Below, one piece after another: positions 32,546-38,857 of a stretch of DNA of 45,942 bases. Position numbers and translations under genes: made by a program. Source of the stretch: an uncultured Oscillospiraceae bacterium. Lineage in GTDB: Bacteria; Bacillota; Clostridia; Oscillospirales; Oscillospiraceae. The notes under the pieces are model-generated. The model saw nothing but the letters and a program-made list of their open reading frames with translations. It was not told where the DNA came from and made no database searches. The stretch's first letter is position 1; every line of letters starts with the position of its first letter. The stretch covers positions 1-45,942 of the forward strand of contig CAJUOA010000012.1 in assembly GCA_910587785.1 (NCBI GenBank). Direction: 5' to 3'.

Positions 32546-32962
32546 TCATGACAGATGGTGCTTATGCTTGGGGTTGACGATCTTCCGCCAATCCAGGTCC
32601 CCCCGGTCCATGCCCAGCAGGAGCATCTCCGCTGTGGCCAGGTTGGAGGCGTAGGGGATGTTGTTCTGGTCGCACAGCCGGGAGATATACAGCGCCTCCG
32701 CCTCCAGAGAGGAGTCGTTGGGGTCCACGAAGAAGAGGACCATGTCCATCTCGTTGTAGGCGATGCGGGCGCCGATCTGCTGGCTCCCGCCGTGCTGGCA
32801 GCTCAGAAACAGGTGTACGTTCAGCCCCGTGGCCTCTGTCACCATGCGGCCCGTAGTGTTGGTGGCGCAGAGGTTGTGCCGGGACAATATCCCGGCGTAG
32901 GCGGAACAGAATTGGACCATCAGGTCCTTTCGGTTGTCGTGGGACATCAGAGCAATGTACAC
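32546..32962 (-). CDS. Methylglyoxal-synthase-fold protein lacking the catalytic aspartate
   Basis: 138 residues from GTG 32962 (AAAGGA upstream). It aligns end to end with MgsA: start VYIALMSHDNRKD, phosphate-binding NTTG, LFLSCQHGGSQQIGA, RLCDQNNIPYASNLATAE. However, the catalytic Asp of GGDQQ is Ser60 here (GGSQQ, codon AGC). The DPLxAxPHxPD segment that carries the other active-site His and Asp reads DPNDSSLEAEA, one residue shorter and without either. N35 replaces Gly in the phosphate loop. It probably does not turn dihydroxyacetone phosphate into methylglyoxal, but may still bind a phosphate ligand. It is downstream of a MinD-like gene. Confidence 0.75.
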   Translation of the reverse strand: MYIALMSHDNRKDLMVQFCSAYAGILSRHNLCATNTTGRMVTEATGLNVHLFLSCQHGGSQQIGARIAYNEMDMVLFFVDPNDSSLEAEALYISRLCDQNNIPYASNLATAEMLLLGMDRGDLDWRKIVNPKHKHHLS

Positions 32963-33014
32963 GGTAATCAATCCTTTCTCTTTCGATGTCTCTCTCAAAA
33001 GCGGGGAAGGGGCG

Positions 33015-33758
33015 CTACCGGATCTTCATCATGGGGGTGCGCCGTCCCTCCAGACGGCGGGCGATGTTCCGGTAGGCCCGGGCCGCGCAGTCGTTGTCCG
33101 AGAGGAGCAGAGCGATGCCCCGTCCCGCGTACAGGGGCATGGTCTCGTCCTCCGGGATGATCCCCAGCAGGGGGAGGCCCGCCGCGTCGATGGCGTCGTC
33201 CACCGTCAGGTGCAGGGACTTCATCAGCTTCTTCCGGCACCGGTTCACCACCAGGTGGACGTGGCCGTTGGGGAAGCGGCTCAGCTCCATGACTGTCCGC
33301 TGGGCGTCCCGCAGGCTGCTCTCGTCCGTGGTGGAGACCACCACCGCCCGGTCCGCGCCGCCCACCGCAAGCTGGAACCCCGCGCCCAGCCCTGCCGGGG
33401 CGTCGATGAGGCAGTAGTCGAACCGCTCCCGGATGGCGGGCAGGAGCTTCTCCAGAGCACCCGCCTCCACGTCCGCCGCGCCGATGCGGGTGGGGGCCGT
33501 CAGGAGATAGAGGTCCTTCTGCCCCGGGTGGGGCACCGCCGCCTCCTCCAGGGTGCAGCTGCCCGCCAGGACGTCCGTGAAGTCCATCATCGCCCGGTCG
33601 GTCAGCGCCATGGCGATGTCCAGGTTCCGCAGGCCCACGTCGCAGTCCAGGCAGAGCGTCTTCCGCCCCAGCTGGGCCAAGGCCATGCCCACATTCGCCG
33701 TGAACGACGTCTTGCCCGTTCCGCCCTTCCCGGACACCACCGCGATTGCTTGGCCCAT
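33015..33758 (-). CDS. MinD/ParA-type P-loop ATPase
   Basis: 247 residues with the deviant Walker A GKGGTGKTS (residues 10-18), signature lysine included, DCDVGLRNLDIA (about 40-51), and an LIDAPAGLGAGFQLAVGGADRAVVVST switch region. This is the MinD branch of the family, whose members position the division site. The usual C-terminal amphipathic membrane-targeting helix is not evident; the protein ends RRLEGRRTPMMKIR. No minC or minE is nearby, so a classic Min role is uncertain. The ATG follows GGAGGAGGTGATCCCC. The MgsA-like gene starts 52 bp after its stop. Confidence 0.8.
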   Translation of the reverse strand: MGQAIAVVSGKGGTGKTSFTANVGMALAQLGRKTLCLDCDVGLRNLDIAMALTDRAMMDFTDVLAGSCTLEEAAVPHPGQKDLYLLTAPTRIGAADVEAGALEKLLPAIRERFDYCLIDAPAGLGAGFQLAVGGADRAVVVSTTDESSLRDAQRTVMELSRFPNGHVHLVVNRCRKKLMKSLHLTVDDAIDAAGLPLLGIIPEDETMPLYAGRGIALLLSDNDCAARAYRNIARRLEGRRTPMMKIR

Positions 33759-33781
33759 GGGGATCACCTCCTCCGTTGTTC

Positions 33782-33866
33782 TACTTTTCTTCTTTGTGTA
33801 CAAAGAAGAAAAGTAGCAAAAGAAGAAAGACTTTTTGTCCGCAAGGCTGCGCCTTGCTCCTGGGGT
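33782..33866 (+). repeat. Modular hairpin repeat (complete copy)
   Basis: Plus-strand order: stem CTTTTCTTCTTTGT/ACAAAGAAGAAAAG (loop GT), tail AGCAAAAGAAGAAAGAC then TTTTTGTCC, and hairpin GCAAGG/CCTTGC. It sits between rsmG and the MinD-like gene, both on the minus strand. It is thus inverted relative to the aspS and ppk copies with respect to the genes beside it. Confidence 0.7.
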
Positions 33867-33868
33867 TT

Positions 33869-34558
33869 TTATAGGGGCTGTTTCTTGAGCTGTGAGAACC
33901 TTCGGGGGTACTTCCTTGGCGTGGGGGTGGTCTTCTCGATGCAGATCAGCCGGTGCTGAATCTCTGCGCCGGGGATGGGATAGTCCTTGACCCAGTCCAC
34001 CCGGCCGCCCAGAATGGAGATGGCCCGGCCGGCCTCGTCCAGCTCCTCCTGGGAGTGGCTGGACTTCATGGCAAGGAACCGTCCGCCTACCCGGACCAGG
34101 GGCAGGGACAGCTCGCAGAGCATGGGCAGGGGCGCTACCGCCCGGCTCACCGCCCAGTCGAACTGCTCCCGCTCCCCGAATTCCTCCGCTCGGGCGTGGA
34201 CGCACCGGGTGTTCTCCAGCCCCAGCGCCCCGCAGGTCTCCCGGAGGAATTCGATCCGTTTGCCCAGGCTGTCCAGGAGCGTCACCCGGGCCTCCGGCAG
34301 GGCGATGGCCAGGGGCACGCCGGGAAATCCCGCCCCCGTGCCTACATCCACCACGGTCCCGGAGGACAGGCCCGCCAGGGGGATGAGGGACAGGCTGTCC
34401 AGCAGGTGGAGCCCCGCGAACGCGCTCGGCTCGGTGATGGCGGTCAGATTCATCACCTGGTTCCGCTCCAGGACCAGCCCGGCGAAGGCCTCCAGCCTCC
34501 CGCACAGCGCCGGGTCCAGGCCCAGAGCCGCCAGGCCCGCCGTCAGCGCCGCCCTCAT
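33869..34558 (-). CDS. rsmG: 16S rRNA (guanine-N7) methyltransferase
   Basis: 229 residues. NLTAITEPSAFAGLHLLDSL (37-56) and the SAM-binding VDVGTGAGFPGVPLAI (70-85) are the RsmG (GidB) hallmarks; SRAVAPLP near 138 belongs to the same fold. It methylates G527 (E. coli numbering) of 16S rRNA. The ATG overlaps the mscL stop (ATGA), so it is coupled to mscL. rsmG near parAB is the classic origin-proximal neighbourhood of Firmicutes, although the internal order here differs from Bacillus. Confidence 0.93.
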   Translation of the reverse strand: MRAALTAGLAALGLDPALCGRLEAFAGLVLERNQVMNLTAITEPSAFAGLHLLDSLSLIPLAGLSSGTVVDVGTGAGFPGVPLAIALPEARVTLLDSLGKRIEFLRETCGALGLENTRCVHARAEEFGEREQFDWAVSRAVAPLPMLCELSLPLVRVGGRFLAMKSSHSQEELDEAGRAISILGGRVDWVKDYPIPGAEIQHRLICIEKTTPTPRKYPRRFSQLKKQPL

Positions 34559-34950
34559 TGCTTCGATTTCAGGAGGTCCCGGATCTCCGCCAGCAGCTGC
34601 TCCTCCTTAGAGGGCGCGGGCGGGGCAGGGGGGGCCTCCTCCTTTTTCCGGGAGAGCTTGTTCAGGGCCTTCACCAGGCAGAAGACCACGAAGGCCATGA
34701 CGATGAAGTTCAAAATGGCGTTGATAAAACTGCCCAGCATCAGTTCCCCTCCGCCGGGGAGGCTGAAGGCCAGGGATTCTACCAGCGCCGTGCCGTCCCC
34801 GGCGAACATGCCCAGGATGGGGTTGATGATGTCGTTGATGAGGGAGTTGGTGATGGCGCTGAAGGCCCCGCCCACGATGACGCCCACCGCCAGGTCCATC
34901 ACGTTTCCCCGCATGGCGAAAGCTTTGAACTCTTCCAGAAATTTTTTCAT
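34555..34950 (-). CDS. mscL: Large-conductance mechanosensitive channel
   Basis: 131 residues. An N-terminal amphipathic stretch (KKFLEEFKAFAMRGNVMDLAVGVI region) and first helix AVGVIVGGAFSAITNSLINDIINP are followed by an outer loop, a second helix LMLGSFINAILNFIVMAFVVFCLV, and a cytosolic Pro-rich linker with a short helical bundle end. This is complete MscL architecture. It opens under membrane tension to release osmolytes. RBS GAGGAG. It overlaps rsmG by 4 bp. Confidence 0.94.
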   Translation of the reverse strand: MKKFLEEFKAFAMRGNVMDLAVGVIVGGAFSAITNSLINDIINPILGMFAGDGTALVESLAFSLPGGGELMLGSFINAILNFIVMAFVVFCLVKALNKLSRKKEEAPPAPPAPSKEEQLLAEIRDLLKSKQ

Positions 34951-34977
34951 GCAGTTCTCCTCTTTTGTAGAGTGCTA

Positions 34978-35343
34978 TCAGGGCTCCTGAGGCTCTTGAG
35001 GCTCCTGGGGCTCCTGGGACATCTCCGCGGCTATGGCCTCGATCTCCGCCTCTGCGGCCTCGGTGTCCGCCGCCTCCTGCTCCTCCCGGTGGAAGTCCAC
35101 GGTCAGCTCGTCGCTGAAGAGGTGAGCCTCCTCCTTAGCAGCCGCCTTCTCCCGGAGCATCTGGGTCAAGGTGCCCTCGGCCAGGTCGATGCCGAAGTGC
35201 TTCTCGCCGTCCTTCTCGGAGGTGCTCCCCCGCCACAGCAGGGCCTGATAGGTGGTCTTGCCCGTCTCCTCGTCCTTCTCCACCTTGTAGGGGGCCAGCC
35301 CTGCCACCAGGGCGGCGGCGCTCAGAACTTTCCAGAATTTCAT
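34978..35343 (-). CDS. Hypothetical acidic protein with a Gln-Glu-Pro repeat tail
   Basis: 121 residues. A short N-terminal hydrophobic segment (about 5-17) is followed by a polar, acidic chain with many Glu and Ala. It ends in four tandem QEP triplets, encoded by a 9-bp tandem repeat at about 34981-35020. It is probably soluble or weakly membrane-associated. RBS AAAAGGAG. It is co-oriented with mscL (27-nt gap) and serS (46-nt gap). No family recognised; the C-terminal repeat could vary in copy number between strains. Confidence 0.6.
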   Translation of the reverse strand: MKFWKVLSAAALVAGLAPYKVEKDEETGKTTYQALLWRGSTSEKDGEKHFGIDLAEGTLTQMLREKAAAKEEAHLFSDELTVDFHREEQEAADTEAAEAEIEAIAAEMSQEPQEPQEPQEP

Positions 35344-35389
35344 GTCGTGCTCTCCTTTTCAGAATTTGGTTCAGCCTCTTGAGGCAAAA

Positions 35390-36697
35390 TCAATGCTTGG
35401 GGGTCAGCACCTCCGTGCCGCCCATGTAGGGCCAGAGGACCGGGGGCACGGTCACGCTGCCGTCCGCCTGCAAGTGGTTCTCCAGCAGGGGGATGAGCAT
35501 CCGGGGCGGGGCCACCACCGTATTGTTGAGGGTGTGGGGGAGGTAGTTTTTCCCGTCCTCGCCCTTGACGCGGAGCTTCAGCCTCCTCGCCTGGGCGTCG
35601 CCCATGTTGGTGCAGGACCCCACCTCAAAGGCGTACTTCTTCTGCCGGGGGCTCCAGGCCTCCACGTCACAGCTCTTGACCTTCAGGTCCGCCAGGTCCC
35701 CGGAACAGCACTCCAGCTGCCGCACGGGGATCTCCAGGTTCCGGAAGTACTCCACGCTCCAGCGCCACATCTTCTCATACCAGTCCATGGACTCCTCCGG
35801 CTTGCAGACCACGATCATCTCCTGCTTCTCAAACTGGTGGATGCGGAACACGCCCCGCTCCTCGATGCCGTGGGCCCCCTTCTCCTTCCGGAAGCAGGGG
35901 GAGTAGCTGGTCAGGGTCTGGGGGAGGGAGGACTCGGGCAGGATCTGGTCGATGAACCGGCCCACCATGGAGTGCTCACTGGTGCCGATGAGGTACAGGT
36001 CCTCGCCTTCGATCTTGTACATCATGGCGTCCATATCTGTCTGGCTCATGACGCCCTCCACCACGTTCCCGTGGATCATGAAGGGGGGGATGCAGTAGGT
36101 GAAGCCCTTGGAGATCATGAAGTCCCGGGCGTAGGCCAGGGCGGCCTCGTGGAGCCGCGCCACATCCCCCAGGAGGTAATAGAAGCCGTTCCCGGCCACG
36201 CGGCCCGCGGCGTCCATGTCGATGCCGTCCAGCCGCTCCATGATCTCCGTATGGTAGGGGATCTCAAAGTCCGGCACCAGGGGTTCGCCGAAGCGCTCCC
36301 GCTCCACGTTGGCGCTGTCGTCCGGCCCGATGGGCACGGAGGGATCGATGATATTGGGGATCACCAGGAGGATTTTATGGATTTCCGCCTCCAGCCCGGT
36401 CTCCTTGGACTCCAGGGCCGCGAGGCGTTCGGCGTTGGCCTTTACCTGGGCCTTCACCGCCTCGGCCTCCTCCAGCTTCGACGGGTCCTTTTTCGCCTGA
36501 CCCATCAGCATCCCCACCTGCTTGCTCAGGCTGTTCCGCTGGGAGCGGAGCTCGCTGGCCTCCGTGATGGCGGCGCGGTTCTCCTTGTCCAGCTCCAGGA
36601 GCTGGTCCACCAGGGGGAGTTTCGCCTCCTGAAATTTCTTCTTGATGTTCTCTTTTACCGCATCCGGGTTCTCCCGGATGAATTTAATGTCCAGCAT
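35390..36697 (-). CDS. serS: Seryl-tRNA synthetase
   Basis: 435 residues. The N-terminal coiled-coil arm is at about 30-105 (many Glu/Lys/Ala). Class II motif 2 is near 275-300 (SPCFRKEKGAHGIEERGVFRIHQF region), and the serine-binding TSEHSMVG lies before it. EVGSCTNMGDAQARRLKLR near 350 precedes motif 3 (NNTVVAPPRMLIPLLEN). It charges tRNA-Ser and tRNA-Sec. ATG 36697 has AAAGGAG upstream. It follows parAB after a 200-bp gap filled with the hairpin-array repeat. Confidence 0.94.
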   Translation of the reverse strand: MLDIKFIRENPDAVKENIKKKFQEAKLPLVDQLLELDKENRAAITEASELRSQRNSLSKQVGMLMGQAKKDPSKLEEAEAVKAQVKANAERLAALESKETGLEAEIHKILLVIPNIIDPSVPIGPDDSANVERERFGEPLVPDFEIPYHTEIMERLDGIDMDAAGRVAGNGFYYLLGDVARLHEAALAYARDFMISKGFTYCIPPFMIHGNVVEGVMSQTDMDAMMYKIEGEDLYLIGTSEHSMVGRFIDQILPESSLPQTLTSYSPCFRKEKGAHGIEERGVFRIHQFEKQEMIVVCKPEESMDWYEKMWRWSVEYFRNLEIPVRQLECCSGDLADLKVKSCDVEAWSPRQKKYAFEVGSCTNMGDAQARRLKLRVKGEDGKNYLPHTLNNTVVAPPRMLIPLLENHLQADGSVTVPPVLWPYMGGTEVLTPKH

Positions 36698-36724
36698 GGT
36701 TTGTTATCTCCTTTATTTGGGACG

Positions 36725-36875
36725 AGTGAATGTTGGGCTTCGCCCAAACCCACCAGGGGCTTTGCCCCCTGCGCTGTCTACGACAGCTTGGGCTTGGCTA
36801 ACCTTCGGTTAGCTGTCGCCTGGACCCCACGGCCTTTGAAAAGGCCGGCGAAACTTTTATTCTGCGCTGCGCGCC
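36725..36875 (-). repeat. Hairpin-array repeat, copy A (left of parB)
   Basis: Read on the minus strand it starts GCGCAGAATAAAAGTTTCGC, continues CCTTTTCAAAGGCCGTGGGG, then hairpins including GCTAAC/GTTAGC, CAGGGGGC/GCCCCTG-type and TTGGGC/GCCCAA, ending CCCAACAT. Copy B at 38694 shares both ends in opposite orientation. It fills the gap between parB and serS. Confidence 0.65.
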
Positions 36876-36876
36876 A

Positions 36877-36892
36877 TGTTTCACGTGAAACA
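36877..36892. promoter_or_regulatory. parS centromere site 1
   Basis: TGTTTCACGTGAAACA, the exact symmetric ParB-binding palindrome used by Firmicutes chromosomes (Bacillus parS consensus allows C at position 5). It lies 5 bp beyond the parB stop codon. Confidence 0.92.
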
Positions 36893-36897
36893 TTTGC

Positions 36898-37761
36898 CTA
36901 TTTTCCCAAACTCTCCAGCGCCTCCAGCAGATCGTTGAGGTCGTCCACGCCGTAGTATTCGATCTCGATCTTGCCCTTCTTTTTGCCCTGGGAGATGCGG
37001 CAGGCCCGGCCCAGCCGGGTGGAGAGGGACTTCGCCGCCTCGGCCACATAGTCCACAGCGGCGGGGGGCTTCTGGGCCTCCGGTTCGTCCTTCTGGGCCT
37101 GGAGGCGCTTGACCAGCTGCTCCGTCTGCCGGACGCTGAGGCCGGAGTGGAGGATGGTCTTCGCCGCCTCTGCCCGCATAACAGGGGAGAGGGGCAATAT
37201 CGCCCGGGCGTGCCCGGCGGACAGCTCTCCGTCCTCCACCAGGACCTGCAAGTTCTCCTCCAGATCCAGCAGCCGCATAGCGTTGGCAACGGCGCTGCGG
37301 GACTTGCCCACACTGCTGGCCGCCTGCTCCTGGGTCATGCCGTAGTTCTCGATGAGGGAGCGGAAGCCCTCGGCCTCCTCGATGGGGTTCAGGTCCTCAC
37401 GCTGGAGGTTCTCGATCATGGCCAGCTCCATGGCCGTGCGGTCGTCGGCCTCGATGACCACGGCGGGGATGTCCTCCAGGCCCGCCATGCGGGCGGCACG
37501 CCAGCGCCGCTCTCCGGCGATGATCTGGTAGTAGCCGGAGGACAGCTTTCGCACCGTCAGGGGCTGGATGACCCCGTGCTGCCGGATGGACTCCGCCAGC
37601 TCCTCCAGCTTCTCCGGGTCAAAGCTCCTCCGGGGCTGGTTCCGGCAGCTCTCGATCTGGGACAGGGGCAGGGTAGCCGCCGGAGCGGTGAAATCGGCGG
37701 AGAAGTCGTCCCCCAACAGGGCCCCCAGGCCCTTTCCCATGCCTTTTTCCTTGGATGCCAC
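36898..37761 (-). CDS. parB: Chromosome-partitioning protein ParB (Spo0J type)
   Basis: 287 residues. ParB N-terminal CTPase domain: LPLSQIESCRNQPRRSFDP near residue 30, then IIAGERRWRAARMAG near 85-99 and ENLQREDLNPIEEAEG near 115-130. The helix-turn-helix MTQEQAASSVGKSRSAVANAMRLL is near 142-165, and a C-terminal dimerisation part follows. It loads at parS, spreads, and recruits SMC and ParA. GTG 37761 with AGGAGG upstream. It is 26 bp after parA, with parS right behind its stop. Confidence 0.94.
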   Translation of the reverse strand: MASKEKGMGKGLGALLGDDFSADFTAPAATLPLSQIESCRNQPRRSFDPEKLEELAESIRQHGVIQPLTVRKLSSGYYQIIAGERRWRAARMAGLEDIPAVVIEADDRTAMELAMIENLQREDLNPIEEAEGFRSLIENYGMTQEQAASSVGKSRSAVANAMRLLDLEENLQVLVEDGELSAGHARAILPLSPVMRAEAAKTILHSGLSVRQTEQLVKRLQAQKDEPEAQKPPAAVDYVAEAAKSLSTRLGRACRISQGKKKGKIEIEYYGVDDLNDLLEALESLGK

Positions 37762-37787
37762 GGTGTTTTCCTCCTTCCGGCTGATTT

Positions 37788-38546
37788 CTATTTCTTATTC
37801 TTGCGTAAAAACTCCTCCGCCAGGGCGGTATAGGCCTCGCACCCCCGGGAGGTCCGGTCATAGGCCGTGATGGGCAGGCCGTGGCTGGGGGCCTCGCTGA
37901 GGCGGACGTTCCGGGGGATGGCGGTGCTGTACACCTTGCCGGGGAAGAAGCGCTTGACCTCCTCCGTCACCTGGAGGGCCAGGTTGGTCCGGCTGTCGTA
38001 CATGGTCATGAGCACCCCCTCCAGCTCCAGAGCCGGATTCAGGGACCGGCGGACTGCTTTGATGGTATACATCAGGTCGCTGAGCCCCTCCAGGGCAAAA
38101 TACTCGCTCTGCACCGGCACCAAGGCCGCGTCCGCGGCACACAGACCGTTGAGGGTCAACAGCTCCAGGGAGGGCGGGCAGTCCACGAATATGTAGTCGT
38201 AATCGCCCCCCAGCTTCTCCAGGGAGTTGCGGAGGAGGAACTCCCGCTTCTCCAGGCCGATCAGCTCAATGGTGGCTCCGGCCAGGGCCTTGCAGGAGGG
38301 AAGCACGTCGCCGTACCGGGTGGAGACCACCCGCTTCCGGGGTTCCACGCTGTTGATGAGCACGTCATAAATGCCCTGGGAGAGGGTCTTGTCCACGCCC
38401 ATACCGGAGGTGGCGTTGGCCTGGGGGTCGAAGTCGCAGAGGAGGACCCGCAGGTCCTTCTCCCGCAGGGCGGCAGTCAGGTTGACGCAGGTAGTGGTCT
38501 TGCCCACGCCGCCCTTTTGATTGACGATGGTAACGATCTTTGCCAC
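37788..38546 (-). CDS. parA: Chromosome-partitioning ATPase ParA (Soj type)
   Basis: 252 residues. Deviant Walker A NQKGGVGKTTT at about 8-18 with signature lysine, LLCDFDPQANAT near 38-49, and FVDCPPSLELLTLNGL near 122. It works with ParB at parS to separate origins and, in the Soj branch, controls DnaA. The chosen start is GTG 38546 with GGAGG 7 nt upstream; a frame beginning ten codons earlier has no site. Its promoter (TTGAAA, 16 bp, TGC-TATACT, 38633-38606) is on the minus strand. Confidence 0.94.
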   Translation of the reverse strand: MAKIVTIVNQKGGVGKTTTCVNLTAALREKDLRVLLCDFDPQANATSGMGVDKTLSQGIYDVLINSVEPRKRVVSTRYGDVLPSCKALAGATIELIGLEKREFLLRNSLEKLGGDYDYIFVDCPPSLELLTLNGLCAADAALVPVQSEYFALEGLSDLMYTIKAVRRSLNPALELEGVLMTMYDSRTNLALQVTEEVKRFFPGKVYSTAIPRNVRLSEAPSHGLPITAYDRTSRGCEAYTALAEEFLRKNKK

Positions 38547-38605
38547 AGAACACCTCCGAAGGGCAAAAGGGCCCAAAATCTATCTATAAGGGTACCTACT
38601 ACCAT

Positions 38606-38633
38606 AGTATAGCACAAACCCTGAACTTTTCAA
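38606..38633 (-). promoter_or_regulatory. Extended -10 promoter of parA-parB
   Basis: On the minus strand TTGAAA (38633-38628), 16 bp, then TGC-TATACT (-10 at 38611-38606), about 60 bp before the parA start. Confidence 0.65.
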
Positions 38634-38693
38634 CCAGAAAATGAAAATTTTACAAATTTGTAACTCCCAACAGGGCGCAGGCAGGCGAAATAT

Positions 38694-38816
38694 GGGCGCG
38701 AAGCGCAAAATAAAAGTTTCGCCGTCCTTTTCAAAGGCCGTGGGGACCGGGGCAAGGCCCCGGCGGGTCCAGGGCAGAGCCCTGGCGGGCTTGGGCGAAG
38801 CCCAACATACGCTCGC
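38694..38816 (+). repeat. Hairpin-array repeat, copy B (right of parA)
   Basis: Plus-strand start GCGCGAAGCGCAAAATAAAA, then GTTTCGCCGTCCTTTTCAAA and GGCCGTGGGG, then three consecutive stems with 3-nt loops: CCGGGGC/GCCCCGG, CCAGGGC/GCCCTGG and TTGGGC/GCCCAA, ending CCCAACAT. The ends match copy A (36875-36725) closely; the middle hairpins differ in number and sequence. Confidence 0.65.
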
Positions 38817-38823
38817 AAAAAAA

Positions 38824-38849
38824 GCGGATGTTTCACGTGAAACATCCGC
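38824..38849 (-). terminator. parS site 2 embedded in an intrinsic terminator
   Basis: The parS core TGTTTCACGTGAAACA (38829-38844) is extended by GCGGA and TCCGC to a perfect 26-bp palindrome. On the minus strand it is followed directly by seven Ts (38823-38817) and lies 8 bp past the GH13 stop codon. The same bases therefore serve as a ParB site and, by all criteria visible, as a rho-independent terminator. Confidence 0.8.
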
Positions 38850-38857
38850 AGGGGGGA

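Noticed and set aside
34978..35020. Tandem 9-bp repeat as a minisatellite
   Set aside because: Only about four units, within a coding region (QEP tail); noted with the gene rather than as a separate repeat.
34555..38546. Replication origin in the window
   Set aside because: parAB, rsmG and parS imply proximity, but no dnaA, no DnaA-box cluster (TTATCCACA) and no AT-rich unwinding region were seen.
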